From assembly GCF_036226365.1 (NCBI RefSeq), contig NZ_CP108462.1:992001-1056000 (forward strand): 64,000 nucleotides of DNA, in the 5' to 3' direction. Below the pieces are notes generated by a model. That model ran no database searches. It had not been told where the DNA came from and saw only the letters and a list, made by a program, of their open reading frames with translations. The translations under genes were made by a program, and so were the position numbers. Shown piece after piece: positions 37,250 through 44,900 of the stretch. The stretch comes from Streptomyces sp. NBC_01262. GTDB taxonomy: Bacteria; Actinomycetota; Actinomycetes; Streptomycetales; Streptomycetaceae. Numbering within the stretch: position 1 is the stretch's first letter; each line of letters opens with the position of its first letter.

Positions 37250-39064
37250 GTGAGTCAGCTGCCCACGAAACCCGTCTCCCCGGCCCCGGCCACGAGCGCG
37301 CTCACCTGGCACGGACGCCGCCTGTACCGGCACGACGTCCCCCATCGCGTCCTGTCCGGAGCGGTCCACTACTTCCGTGTCCACCCCGGCCTCTGGCGGG
37401 ACCGGATCCGCCGGCTCGCAGACCTCGGGCTCAACACGATCGACACCTACGTCGCCTGGAACTTCCATCAGCCCCGCGAGGGCGTGGCGCCGGTCTTCGA
37501 CGGCTGGCGGGACGTCGAGCGGTTCATCCGCACGGCGGGCGAGGAGGGCCTCGACGTCATCGTCCGGCCCGGCCCGTACATCTGCGCGGAGTGGTCCAAC
37601 GGCGGCCTGCCGAGCTGGCTCACCGGCCGGGACCTCGCGGTCCGCAGCTCGGATCCGGGCTTCACCTCCGCCGTCGGCCGCTGGTTCGACGAGCTGGTCC
37701 CGCGCATCGCCGCGCTCCAGGCCGCCGAGGGCGGGCCCGTCGTGGCGGTGCAGGTGGAGAACGAGTTCGGCAGCTTCGGCGACGACCACGCCTACCTGCG
37801 CTGGAATCGCGAGGCCCTGACCGCCCGCGGCATCCGGGAGCTGCTGTTCACCGCCGACGGGCCCACCGACCTCATGCTGGACGGCGGCACCCTGCCCGGG
37901 ACCCTGACGGCCGTCACCCTGGGCTCCAGGCCCGACGCCGCCCGCCGGCTCCTCGCGGCACGGCGGCCGGACGAACCGTTCGTGGTCGCCGAGTTCTGGA
38001 ACGGCTGGTTCGACCACTGGGGCAGGCGGCACCACGTACGCGGGGTGGAAAGCGCGGTCGGCACACTGCGCGACATCGTCGCCGACGGCGGCAGCGTGAG
38101 CCTCTACATGGCACACGGCGGCACCAACTTCGGGCTGTGGGCGGGCGCCAACGAGCACGAGGGCCGGCTGCGGTCCGTCGTGACGAGCTACGACTCCGAC
38201 GCGCCGGTCGCCGAGGACGGCAGCCTCACCGCCAAGTTCCACGCCGTGCGCGAGGCGCTCGGCGCACAGGGGCCCGTCCGGTCGCCCGCGCGGATGCCGA
38301 CGCTCCCGCCCGCCCGCGTCCCGCTCGTCCACCGCGCCGACCTGCTTCCCGGCCTCCGCGCCACGGCGGCCCCGACCACGACCGGCCCGCGCCCCGCCTC
38401 GTTCGAGCGGCTCGGGCTCGACGCGGGAATGGTCCTGCACACCGCGCACCCGCGCATCCCGCCGGGCGAGCACCGGCTCGTACTCACCGACGTACGCGAC
38501 CGGGCGCTGGTCCTCGCCGACGGCGACCTCCTCGGCGTCGCCGACCCCGACGGCCCGGAGCTCTCCGTACGCGGAACCGGCGACGCCGTACGGCTGGAGA
38601 TCCTGGTCGAGAACCTCGGCCGGGTGAACTACGGGCCCGGCATCGGCCGGCACAAGGGCCTGCTCGGTCCCGTCCTCCTCGACCGGCGCATCGTGCAGGG
38701 CTGGGACAGTACGCCGCTCGCGCTGCAGGAGTGGTCCGCCACGGAGCTGGCCGGGGCGGTGGCCGCCGGTCCCGCGACCACGCACGCCGGGGTCGCCGTC
38801 GCGACCTTCGACGTCGGCACGCCCGCCGACACCTTCCTCGCGCTGCCCGGGTCGGGCCGCGGCCTCCTCTGGGTGAACGGCTTCCTGCTCGGCCGCTACT
38901 GGGAGATCGGGCCGCAGGTCACGCTGTACTGCCCGGCACCGCTGCTGCGCGTGGGCGAGAACACCGTGACGGTCCTGGAGCTGGAACGGCTCGGCGCGGT
39001 CCTGGAGCTGCGGGACCGCCCCGAGCTGGGGCCGCCGGAGGAGTACGTGGAGGAGTTCGACTGA
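37250..39064 (+). CDS. beta-galactosidase, glycoside hydrolase family 35
   Basis: This 604-residue protein has the GH35 TIM barrel with GAVHYFRVHPGLWRDRI, RPGPYICAEWSNGGLPSWL, the acid/base Glu172 in QVENEFGS and the nucleophile Glu in VVAEFWNGWFDHWG. C-terminal jelly-roll domains follow, ending with LLWVNGFLLGRYWEIGPQ. There is no signal peptide, so it acts on imported galactosides. The GTG at 37250 is set by its operator-promoter arrangement and lack of any other start before SQLPTKP. It is divergent from the LacI gene and should share its inducer with the foldase/beta-helix operon. Confidence 0.9.
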   Translation: MSQLPTKPVSPAPATSALTWHGRRLYRHDVPHRVLSGAVHYFRVHPGLWRDRIRRLADLGLNTIDTYVAWNFHQPREGVAPVFDGWRDVERFIRTAGEEGLDVIVRPGPYICAEWSNGGLPSWLTGRDLAVRSSDPGFTSAVGRWFDELVPRIAALQAAEGGPVVAVQVENEFGSFGDDHAYLRWNREALTARGIRELLFTADGPTDLMLDGGTLPGTLTAVTLGSRPDAARRLLAARRPDEPFVVAEFWNGWFDHWGRRHHVRGVESAVGTLRDIVADGGSVSLYMAHGGTNFGLWAGANEHEGRLRSVVTSYDSDAPVAEDGSLTAKFHAVREALGAQGPVRSPARMPTLPPARVPLVHRADLLPGLRATAAPTTTGPRPASFERLGLDAGMVLHTAHPRIPPGEHRLVLTDVRDRALVLADGDLLGVADPDGPELSVRGTGDAVRLEILVENLGRVNYGPGIGRHKGLLGPVLLDRRIVQGWDSTPLALQEWSATELAGAVAAGPATTHAGVAVATFDVGTPADTFLALPGSGRGLLWVNGFLLGRYWEIGPQVTLYCPAPLLRVGENTVTVLELERLGAVLELRDRPELGPPEEYVEEFD

Positions 39065-39080
39065 CGCAGAGCGGCCGCCG

Positions 39081-39605
39081 TCAGTCCACCAGCGCGGCGG
39101 CGAAGGCCTCGTGGGCCGCTTCGTCGAAGAGCACGAACCGCACCTCTTCCACCGCCGTCTGCGCGTCCCGCACCGTTTCGACGGCGATGCGGGCGGCGTC
39201 CTCCATCGGCCAGCGGTAGACGCCGGTGGAGATCGCCGGGAAGGCGACCGTCCGTGCGCCCAGCTCGTCCGCGACCGCCAGTGACCGGGCGAAGCACGAG
39301 GCGAGCAGCGCCGGGCCGTCCGGGGAGGCGCCCCAGACCGGGCCGACGGTGTGGATCACCCAGCTCGCGGGCAGCCGGCCGGCGGTGGTGGCGACCGCCT
39401 GGCCGGTGGCCAGGCCCTTGCCGTAGTGGGAGGCGCGCAGGTCACGGCAGGCGGCGAGGATCTGTGGGCCGCCGCGGCGGTGGATCGCGCCGTCGACGCC
39501 CCCGCCGCCCAGGAGGGAGGAGTTGGCGGCGTTCACGACCGCGTCGACGGCCTGCTCGGTGATGTCGCCGCGGACCAGCGTGATGTGTGCCATGTACGTG
39601 ATCAT
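39081..39605 (-). CDS. macro-domain protein, O-acetyl-ADP-ribose deacetylase type
   Basis: This 174-residue protein is a single macro domain: [39 protein letters not shown] at the start (Asn-Ala-Ala-Asn and the GGGGVDGAI loop bind ADP-ribose) and [19 protein letters not shown] later. YmdB-like members remove acetyl or ADP-ribose groups. Starts at 39605 and 39593 are both ATG; neither has a strong ribosome binding site. It ends 16 bases beyond the convergent GH35 stop and follows the NUDIX gene by 12 bases, so those two may be cotranscribed and share ADP-ribose-like substrates. Confidence 0.86.
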   Translation of the reverse strand: MITYMAHITLVRGDITEQAVDAVVNAANSSLLGGGGVDGAIHRRGGPQILAACRDLRASHYGKGLATGQAVATTAGRLPASWVIHTVGPVWGASPDGPALLASCFARSLAVADELGARTVAFPAISTGVYRWPMEDAARIAVETVRDAQTAVEEVRFVLFDEAAHEAFAAALVD

Positions 39606-39617
39606 GCCACTGCCCCG

Positions 39618-40460
39618 CTACCAGTCGCAGGGCACGCTCAGGTCCTTGAGGGAGTCGCACAGGACGGCCGGCGTACGCGGCCAGCCGTGCCGGTACCAGT
39701 GGGCGATGCGCCAGCCGAGCCGCTTCGGCCAGAGCGTCAGGCCGGGCAGGTCGGCGACCGGCACCCAGACCGGCGACGCCTCCTCCACGTCGAGGTCGAG
39801 CGTGGCGCGGGGGCCGATCTCGCCGGCCGCTTCGACCAGGAAGTAGTGGCCGGGGTGGGAGCCGCTCCACAGCGTCCGGTTGACCTGGGCGATCTCGCGG
39901 ACGATGGTGCCGGTCAGTCCGGTCTCCTCGGTGAGTTCCCGCAGTACGGCGTCCTGCGGGGTCTCCCCCGGCTCGATGCCGCCGCCGGGGATCTCGTACA
40001 TGTCCTGCGCGCGGTCCCAGTACTTGATGAGCAGGATCCTGCCCTCCCGGATGACGATCGCGCCCGCCCTCGACCGCTTGGGCGGCCTCCCGTCCGGGTC
40101 CTCCACCACCAGCCGGCCGTCCCACCACGGATCGCCGGACCAGGAGCGCAGGATCGCCTCGCTCGCCGTCCAGGGGGTGATCGGCAGGTGGACGGCCTCC
40201 TCGCGGGTCAGCAGCCGGGCCCGGCCGGCGTGCTCGGCGGTGGCCCGGAAGTACAGGTGCGTGCCTGCGACGGTGCGCACCTCCAGCCTGGGTTCGGCCT
40301 CGATCTCGATCTCGCAGCCGAGCGCGTCGCGGGCCGCGTCGACCGCCGTGGCGGCGGGGTCGCCGCACGGCGGTACGGGGGCTCCCGGCAGGGCGCAGGG
40401 GTCCTGGACGGCGAGCCGTCCGTCGTGGAAGAGGATGACTCCGGCATGCAGTGAGGACAT
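39618..40460 (-). CDS. two-part NUDIX hydrolase
   Basis: This 280-residue protein has a C-terminal NUDIX domain with a complete box (GGGIEPGETPQDAVLRELTEETGL, about residues 175-198). An N-terminal part (about 1-130) has a similar fold start (HAGVILFHDGRLAVQDP) but no complete box, so it may be a decayed second NUDIX domain. The substrate is unknown; the macro-domain neighbour hints at ADP-ribose-type nucleotides. GGAGG touches the ATG at 40460, too close to act well, while a -10-like TAGCGT ends 7 bases before it, suggesting a leaderless mRNA. Confidence 0.82.
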   Translation of the reverse strand: MSSLHAGVILFHDGRLAVQDPCALPGAPVPPCGDPAATAVDAARDALGCEIEIEAEPRLEVRTVAGTHLYFRATAEHAGRARLLTREEAVHLPITPWTASEAILRSWSGDPWWDGRLVVEDPDGRPPKRSRAGAIVIREGRILLIKYWDRAQDMYEIPGGGIEPGETPQDAVLRELTEETGLTGTIVREIAQVNRTLWSGSHPGHYFLVEAAGEIGPRATLDLDVEEASPVWVPVADLPGLTLWPKRLGWRIAHWYRHGWPRTPAVLCDSLKDLSVPCDW

Positions 40461-40467
40461 CCTCCGG

Positions 40468-40473
40468 ACGCTA
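40468..40473 (-). promoter_or_regulatory. candidate -10 box of the NUDIX gene (leaderless)
   Basis: Read on the minus strand, TAGCGT ends 7 bases before the ATG at 40460. No clear -35 is seen. The spacing matches the other leaderless candidates in this window. Confidence 0.35.
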
Positions 40474-40521
40474 TCAACCACCCCTGGTGCCGGGGCGAGT
40501 TGTTTTCCGGCCGCCGCCGGA

Positions 40522-41283
40522 TCAGCCGAACTTGACGGTGGCGTCCATCTCCCACAGCAGCAGCTCCGCACCGTCCGCACCGGAGGTGACCCGCTGGCCC
40601 TCGGCCGCCGTGACGCGGGCCGAGTCACCGGCGCGCAGCAGGCCGGTGCCTTCGAGCGCGGCCTCGCCCTTGGCCACGTAGAGGTGGACGAACGGGGCCG
40701 TCGGAAGGACCAGGGTCTCGTTCGCGCCCATGCGCGCGGCCTGGAGGGCGGCGTGCTTCTGCGCGATGGAGATCGCCCGGGCGTCACGGTGCTTGGGCAT
40801 GCCGGAGGCGACGGTGGTCCAGCCGCCCCGGTCGAGCTCGTCGTTGATGTCGAGCTGCTCGTAGCCGGGCTTGATGCCCTGCTCGTCCGGGAAGACCCAC
40901 ATCTGGACGAAGTGGACGGGCTGCTCGTGCCGGGGCTCACCGGTGAGCGTCCAGGAGTCGTTCTTCTCGCTGTGGAGGATGCCGGTGCCGGCGCTCATGC
41001 GCTGGGCGAGACCGGGGTAGATGACGCCGTTGTGGCCCTCGGAGTCCTGGTGGACCAGGCCGCCGTCGAGCACCCAGGTGACGATCTCCATGTCGCGGTG
41101 CGGATGGGTGTCGAATCCGGTCCCGGGGGCGACGATGTCGTCATTGGAAACCAGGAGCAGCCCGAAGTGGGTGTTGGCGGGGTCGTAGTGCCGGCTGAAG
41201 GAGAAGCAGTGATGGGAGTCGAGCCAGCCGGCACGGGTGTGGAAGCGGTCGTCCGCCCGGCGGATGTCCAGCTGGGTGTTCAT
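40522..41283 (-). CDS. pirin-family protein
   Basis: This 253-residue bicupin protein has the pirin metal-binding motif FDTHPHRDMEIVTWVLDG (His-x-His) and GLAQRMSAGTGILHSEKN (second His and Glu), as in YhhW/PA-type quercetinases. Some pirins open flavonols with oxygen; others act in regulation. AAGGAG lies before the ATG at 41283. It is divergent from the hydroxyquinol dioxygenase gene across a 93-base AT-rich region. A role in aromatic metabolism is inference. Confidence 0.87.
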   Translation of the reverse strand: MNTQLDIRRADDRFHTRAGWLDSHHCFSFSRHYDPANTHFGLLLVSNDDIVAPGTGFDTHPHRDMEIVTWVLDGGLVHQDSEGHNGVIYPGLAQRMSAGTGILHSEKNDSWTLTGEPRHEQPVHFVQMWVFPDEQGIKPGYEQLDINDELDRGGWTTVASGMPKHRDARAISIAQKHAALQAARMGANETLVLPTAPFVHLYVAKGEAALEGTGLLRAGDSARVTAAEGQRVTSGADGAELLLWEMDATVKFG

Positions 41284-41376
41284 GTCACTCCTTGCCTCGG
41301 TGGTCTGTCCCCAACGTAACATGTTGAATATCGAACTATATTCCGAGAAGCGGACGAGGCAGACGAGGTAGACGCG
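41284..41376. promoter_or_regulatory. divergent promoter region between pirin and hydroxyquinol genes
   Basis: This 93-base spacer holds the only AT-rich stretch nearby. TTGAATATCGAA (41324-41335) is an imperfect palindrome, TATATT (41337-41342) is a good -10 for the dioxygenase gene, and AACATGTT (41318-41325) is a perfect palindrome. It is likely the binding site of a MarR- or GntR-type regulator, but none is encoded alongside. Confidence 0.5.
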
Positions 41377-42246
41377 ATGGCCACCGACTTCACCGAGGAA
41401 ACCGCGACCGCCGCGGTCGTCGAAAGCTTCGAGAACACCCCGGACCCGCGGCTGCGGGAGATCCTGGGCAGCCTGACCCGGCATCTGCACGACTTCGTAC
41501 GGGAAATCGAGCCGACGATCGAGGAGTGGGAGCAGGCCATCGGCTTCCTCACCGCCACCGGGCACAAGTGCGACGACGTCCGGCAGGAGTTCATCCTGCT
41601 GTCGGACGTGCTCGGCGTCTCCATGCTGGTGGAGACCCTCAACGGCCGCAGGGCGGCCGCCGCCACCGACTCCACGGTGCTCGGCCCCTTCCACGTCGTG
41701 GAGTCCCCGGCCCGCGAGCAGGGCGAGTCGATCGACCTGCTCGGCAAGGGTGAGCCCTGCGTGGTCACCGGGCGGGTCGTGTCGGTCGACGGCACACCGC
41801 TGCCGGGGGCGCTGGTGGACGTATGGCAGTGCAATGAGCAGGGCTTCTACGACGTCCAGCAGCCGGACGTCCAGCCGCCCGGCAACGGCCGCGGGCTGTT
41901 CACGGCCGATGACACCGGGACCTTCCGCTTCGTCACGGTCGTGCCCTCGCACTATCCGATTCCGACCGACGGGCCCGTGGGCGCTCTGCTGACGGCGAGC
42001 CGGCGGCATCCGTACCGCCCGGCGCACATCCACTTCATCGCCGGCGCGGCCGGGCACACACCGGTCACCACGCACATCTTCGTGGCGGGCAGCCCCTACC
42101 TGGAGTCGGACGCGGTGTTCGCGGTGAAGAAGAGCCTGGTGGAGGAGTTCACGGCGGTGGACGACCCGGACCGGGCGGCGGATTTCCAGGTCGCGAACCC
42201 CTTCCGGCTGGCGAACTTCGACATCGTGCTGGAGGCCTCTTCATGA
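41377..42246 (+). CDS. intradiol ring-cleavage dioxygenase, probable hydroxyquinol 1,2-dioxygenase
   Basis: This 289-residue protein has an N-terminal helical dimerisation domain (about 1-100) and a beta-sandwich with the four Fe(III) ligands Tyr158 (GFYDVQ), Tyr193 (HYPIPTDGP), His217 and His219 (RPAHIHF). This is the catechol-dioxygenase family. The adjacent maleylacetate reductase points to 1,2,4-trihydroxybenzene (hydroxyquinol) as substrate, giving maleylacetate. The ATG at 41377 is preceded by GAGG. Its last bases overlap the reductase start (ATGA). Confidence 0.88.
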   Translation: MATDFTEETATAAVVESFENTPDPRLREILGSLTRHLHDFVREIEPTIEEWEQAIGFLTATGHKCDDVRQEFILLSDVLGVSMLVETLNGRRAAAATDSTVLGPFHVVESPAREQGESIDLLGKGEPCVVTGRVVSVDGTPLPGALVDVWQCNEQGFYDVQQPDVQPPGNGRGLFTADDTGTFRFVTVVPSHYPIPTDGPVGALLTASRRHPYRPAHIHFIAGAAGHTPVTTHIFVAGSPYLESDAVFAVKKSLVEEFTAVDDPDRAADFQVANPFRLANFDIVLEASS

Positions 42247-43322
42247 ACGGCGACTTCGTCTACGAGGCGCTCCCGATGCGGGTCGTCTTCCGCCCCGGCG
42301 CCGCGACCACGGCGGTGCCCCCGGAGGCCGCACGCCTCGGCCTGCGCCGACTGCTGGTTCTGTCGGGCACCCGCGGGCTCGGCACGGCTCAGGCCGTGGC
42401 GGACTCCCTCGGCGAATCCTGCGTCGGCCTGCACCCCGGCGCGGTGATGCACGTCCCCGTGGAGGTCGCGGACGAGGCGGTCGAGGTGGCCCGCAAGCTC
42501 GACGCCGACGGCTGCGTCGCCGTCGGCGGCGGCTCGGCGATCGGCCTGGGCAAGGCGATCGCGCTGCGCGCCGGGCTGCCGCTCATCGCCGTCCCCTCCA
42601 CATACGCCGGCTCCGAGATGACCCCCGTCTGGGGCCTCACCGAGGGCGGCGTCAAGAGCACCGGCCGCGATCCCCGCGTCCTGCCGCGCAGCGTCGTCTA
42701 CGACCCCGAGCTCACCCTGACCATGCCGCCCGCGCTCTCCGTCACCAGCGGCATGAACGCCCTCGCCCACGCCGCCGAGGCGCTCTACGCCCCCGACGCC
42801 TCACCCGTCATCTCCCTCATGGCCGAGGAAGGCGTACGCTCCCTCGCCGCCGCGCTCCCCGCGATCGCCGAGGACCCCTCGGCGTCCGGCCCCCGCGCCC
42901 AGGCCCTCTACGGCGCCTGGCTCTGCGGCGCGTGCCTGGGGGCCACCACCATGGGCCTGCACCACAAGCTCTGCCACGTCCTCGGCGGCGCCTTCGACCT
43001 CCCCCACGCCGCCACCCACACCGTCCTGCTGCCCTACGTCCTGGCCTTCAACTCCTCCGCCACCCCGGCGGCCTCGGCCGCCCTGCGCCGTGCCCTCGGC
43101 GGCGCGCCCGACCCCGCCGCCGAACTCCACGCCCTCGCCCGCCGCCTCGGCGCCCCCCGCTCCCTCGCCGACCTCGGCCTCCCCGCCGACGGCATCCCCC
43201 ACGCCGCCCACCTCGCCGCCTCCGCCCCCTACGCCAACCCCCGCCCCGCCTCCCCCGACGACCTCCGAACCATCCTCACCTCCGCCTACGCCGGAACCCC
43301 GCCGCCCCCGTCCGCTGCGTGA
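42243..43322 (+). CDS. maleylacetate reductase
   Basis: This 359-residue iron-containing alcohol-dehydrogenase-like protein has GCVAVGGGSAIGLGKAIAL (NAD(P) binding), VPSTYAGSEMTPVWG, and the His-rich LHHKLCHVLGGAFDLPHAATH typical of maleylacetate reductases. It reduces maleylacetate to 3-oxoadipate, the step after the upstream dioxygenase. The ATG overlaps the upstream stop (ATGA). No hydroxylase that would make hydroxyquinol (such as a resorcinol hydroxylase) is adjacent, so that step must be elsewhere. The very C-rich C-terminal codons show extreme GC use. Confidence 0.88.
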   Translation: MNGDFVYEALPMRVVFRPGAATTAVPPEAARLGLRRLLVLSGTRGLGTAQAVADSLGESCVGLHPGAVMHVPVEVADEAVEVARKLDADGCVAVGGGSAIGLGKAIALRAGLPLIAVPSTYAGSEMTPVWGLTEGGVKSTGRDPRVLPRSVVYDPELTLTMPPALSVTSGMNALAHAAEALYAPDASPVISLMAEEGVRSLAAALPAIAEDPSASGPRAQALYGAWLCGACLGATTMGLHHKLCHVLGGAFDLPHAATHTVLLPYVLAFNSSATPAASAALRRALGGAPDPAAELHALARRLGAPRSLADLGLPADGIPHAAHLAASAPYANPRPASPDDLRTILTSAYAGTPPPPSAA

Positions 43323-43405
43323 GCGGGCTTCCCCCACCCCGCCCCTTCCCGAAACCAGGGGGCAAGCCCCCTGGACCCCCGAACGCCCTGCGGGCGTGCC
43401 TCAAA
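43323..43405. repeat. left part of an intergenic repeat, split by the insertion element
   Basis: This matches, in inverted orientation, the repeat at 26850-26960, including the CCCCGCCCCTTCCCGAAACC stretch. It contains a perfect hairpin CCAGGGGGC-AA-GCCCCCTGG (43355-43374) that may end the hydroxyquinol transcript. It stops at CCTCAAA, where the insertion element begins; the missing part resumes at 44829. Confidence 0.75.
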
Positions 43406-44828
43406 GGGAGTGTCTTTTTCTTTGTGTAAGCCCGGTGCTTGGCTGTCTTACTGGTGGTCGGTGACGCGGTCGCCGTAGTAGCCGGCGAGGGTGTTGATGG
43501 CTTGCTTCCAGTTGCGGGTTCTGCCGGTGGCGTTGGGCCGGTTGGGCTGCCGGTCGCGGATGACCAGGTAGAGCACCTTCAGGGCCGAGTTCTCGTCGGG
43601 GAAGTGGCCGCGCCGGCGGGTGGCCTGGCGGAACCGGGAGTTCAGCGACTCGATCATGTTGGTCGTGTAGACGATCTTTCTGATCTCGGGCGGGAAGCGC
43701 AGGAACATCACGAAGTGTTCCCAGCTGCGGCGCCAGACGGCGACCAGGGCTGGGTATTTGGCACCCCAGACGTCCTCGAACTCCGCGAAGCGGGCTTCGG
43801 CGGCGTCGGCGGTCGGGGCGGTGTAGACGGTGCGCAACTCCTTGGCGATCTGGGCCCAGTGCTTGGTGGAGGCGTATTTCAGGCTGGCGCGGACCATGTG
43901 GACCACGCAGAGCTGGATGTCGGCCATGGGCCAGATGTTGCCGATGGACTCCGGCAGGCCCTTCAGGCCGTCGCAGCAGGCGATCAGGACGTCCTGGACG
44001 CCGCGGTTCTTCAGCTCCGCGAGCCAGGTCATCCAGGTTTTGGCACCCTCGCCGCCGGTGCCGACCCACATCCCCAGCACGTCCCGCTCGCCGTCGAGGT
44101 TGATCCCGACCGCGACGTAGACCGGCCGGTTCGCCACCGCGCCGTCGCGGATCTTCACCACGATGGCGTCGATCATGACGACCGCGTAGAGGCTGTCCAG
44201 CGGGCGGTTGCGCCAGGCGTCCAGTTCCTCGCTGACCTTGTCGGTGGCGCGGGAGATCAGGTCGCGGGAGACGTCCACGTCGTAGATCTCCGCCAGGTGG
44301 GCCTGGATCTCGCCGGTGGTCAGGCCCTTGGCATACAGCGACAGGATCGCGGCGTCGAAGCCCTGCACCCGCCGGGAGTGCTTGGGCACCACGGCCGGAG
44401 TGAAGGACCCGGCCCGGTCCCGGGGAATGTCCAGCTCGACCGGCCCCACGTCGGTCAGCACCGTCTTGCGGGACGTTCCGTTACGGGAGTTGCCCGATCC
44501 GGCGCCGGCCGCATCGCCCTTCTCGTAGCCGAGATGCTCGGTCATCTCGGCCTCCAGCGCACCTTCCAGGACCAGTTTCACCAGCCCGGACAGCAGCCCG
44601 CCCTCGCCGACGAGGTTCACCCCCTCGCGGCGGGCCCGCTCGATCAATTGCTCGGCCAGGTCCCGGTCCAGCTGGGCTGCTCTCGCCAACTCCGCTCCCG
44701 TTCGTACGATGTTCGCGTTCTTGCGGGGGTGCTCATCCTTGATCCCCATGCGTGATCCTTCCCGGCAGAGGTCACACCTCATGCCATCTGGGTCACACCG
44801 GGGCATACACAATCTTTAGGACAGTCCC
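43406..44828. mobile_element. IS256-family insertion sequence, apparently complete
   Basis: The element is about 1.42 kb. The ends form an imperfect 26-bp inverted repeat: GGGAGTGTCTTTTTC... on the left and GGGACTGTCCTAAAG... read inward on the right, sharing GGGA, TGTC and TTGTGTA blocks (18 of 26 positions). CCTCAAA abuts both ends (43399-43405 and 44830-44836), a 7-bp target duplication, or 8 bp with one difference; IS256 elements usually make 8-9 bp. The interior carries one transposase gene. Confidence 0.85.
43448..44749 (-). CDS. IS256-family transposase
   Basis: This protein of 433 residues (Mutator-like DDE family) has an N-terminal region with LLSGLVKLVLEGALEAEMTEHLGYEKG, then VELDIPRDRAGSFTP and the catalytic Asp in VVMIDAIVVKIRDG. 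The second Asp lies in LIACCDGLKGLPESI, and the Glu in TTNMIESLNSRFRQATRRRG. The frame is intact, so it could be active. The ATG at 44749 is preceded by GGAAGGA; an upstream start at 44812 would add 21 residues that do not resemble the family. Codon use is a little less GC-extreme than its neighbours. Confidence 0.92.
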   Translation of the reverse strand: MGIKDEHPRKNANIVRTGAELARAAQLDRDLAEQLIERARREGVNLVGEGGLLSGLVKLVLEGALEAEMTEHLGYEKGDAAGAGSGNSRNGTSRKTVLTDVGPVELDIPRDRAGSFTPAVVPKHSRRVQGFDAAILSLYAKGLTTGEIQAHLAEIYDVDVSRDLISRATDKVSEELDAWRNRPLDSLYAVVMIDAIVVKIRDGAVANRPVYVAVGINLDGERDVLGMWVGTGGEGAKTWMTWLAELKNRGVQDVLIACCDGLKGLPESIGNIWPMADIQLCVVHMVRASLKYASTKHWAQIAKELRTVYTAPTADAAEARFAEFEDVWGAKYPALVAVWRRSWEHFVMFLRFPPEIRKIVYTTNMIESLNSRFRQATRRRGHFPDENSALKVLYLVIRDRQPNRPNATGRTRNWKQAINTLAGYYGDRVTDHQ

Positions 44829-44890
44829 TCCTCAAACGCCGGACGGGCTGAAATGAACCCACCCGCAGCACGGAACCGGCAACCCCGACC
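44829..44890. repeat. right part of the interrupted intergenic repeat
   Basis: TCCTCAAACGCCGGACGGG and the following CTGAAATGAAC continue the repeat cut at 43405, as judged from the uninterrupted copy near 26846-26880. GCACGGAACCGGCAACC at 44867-44883 is the inverted form of the unit that opens the 26.4 kb repeat island. Confidence 0.7.
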
Positions 44891-44900
44891 GGGCAGGGCG

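Noticed and set aside
37250..39064. Start of the GH35 gene far upstream (frame open from 36455)
   Set aside because: The upstream part is antisense to the LacI gene and lacks GH35 features; promoter and operator lie directly before 37250.
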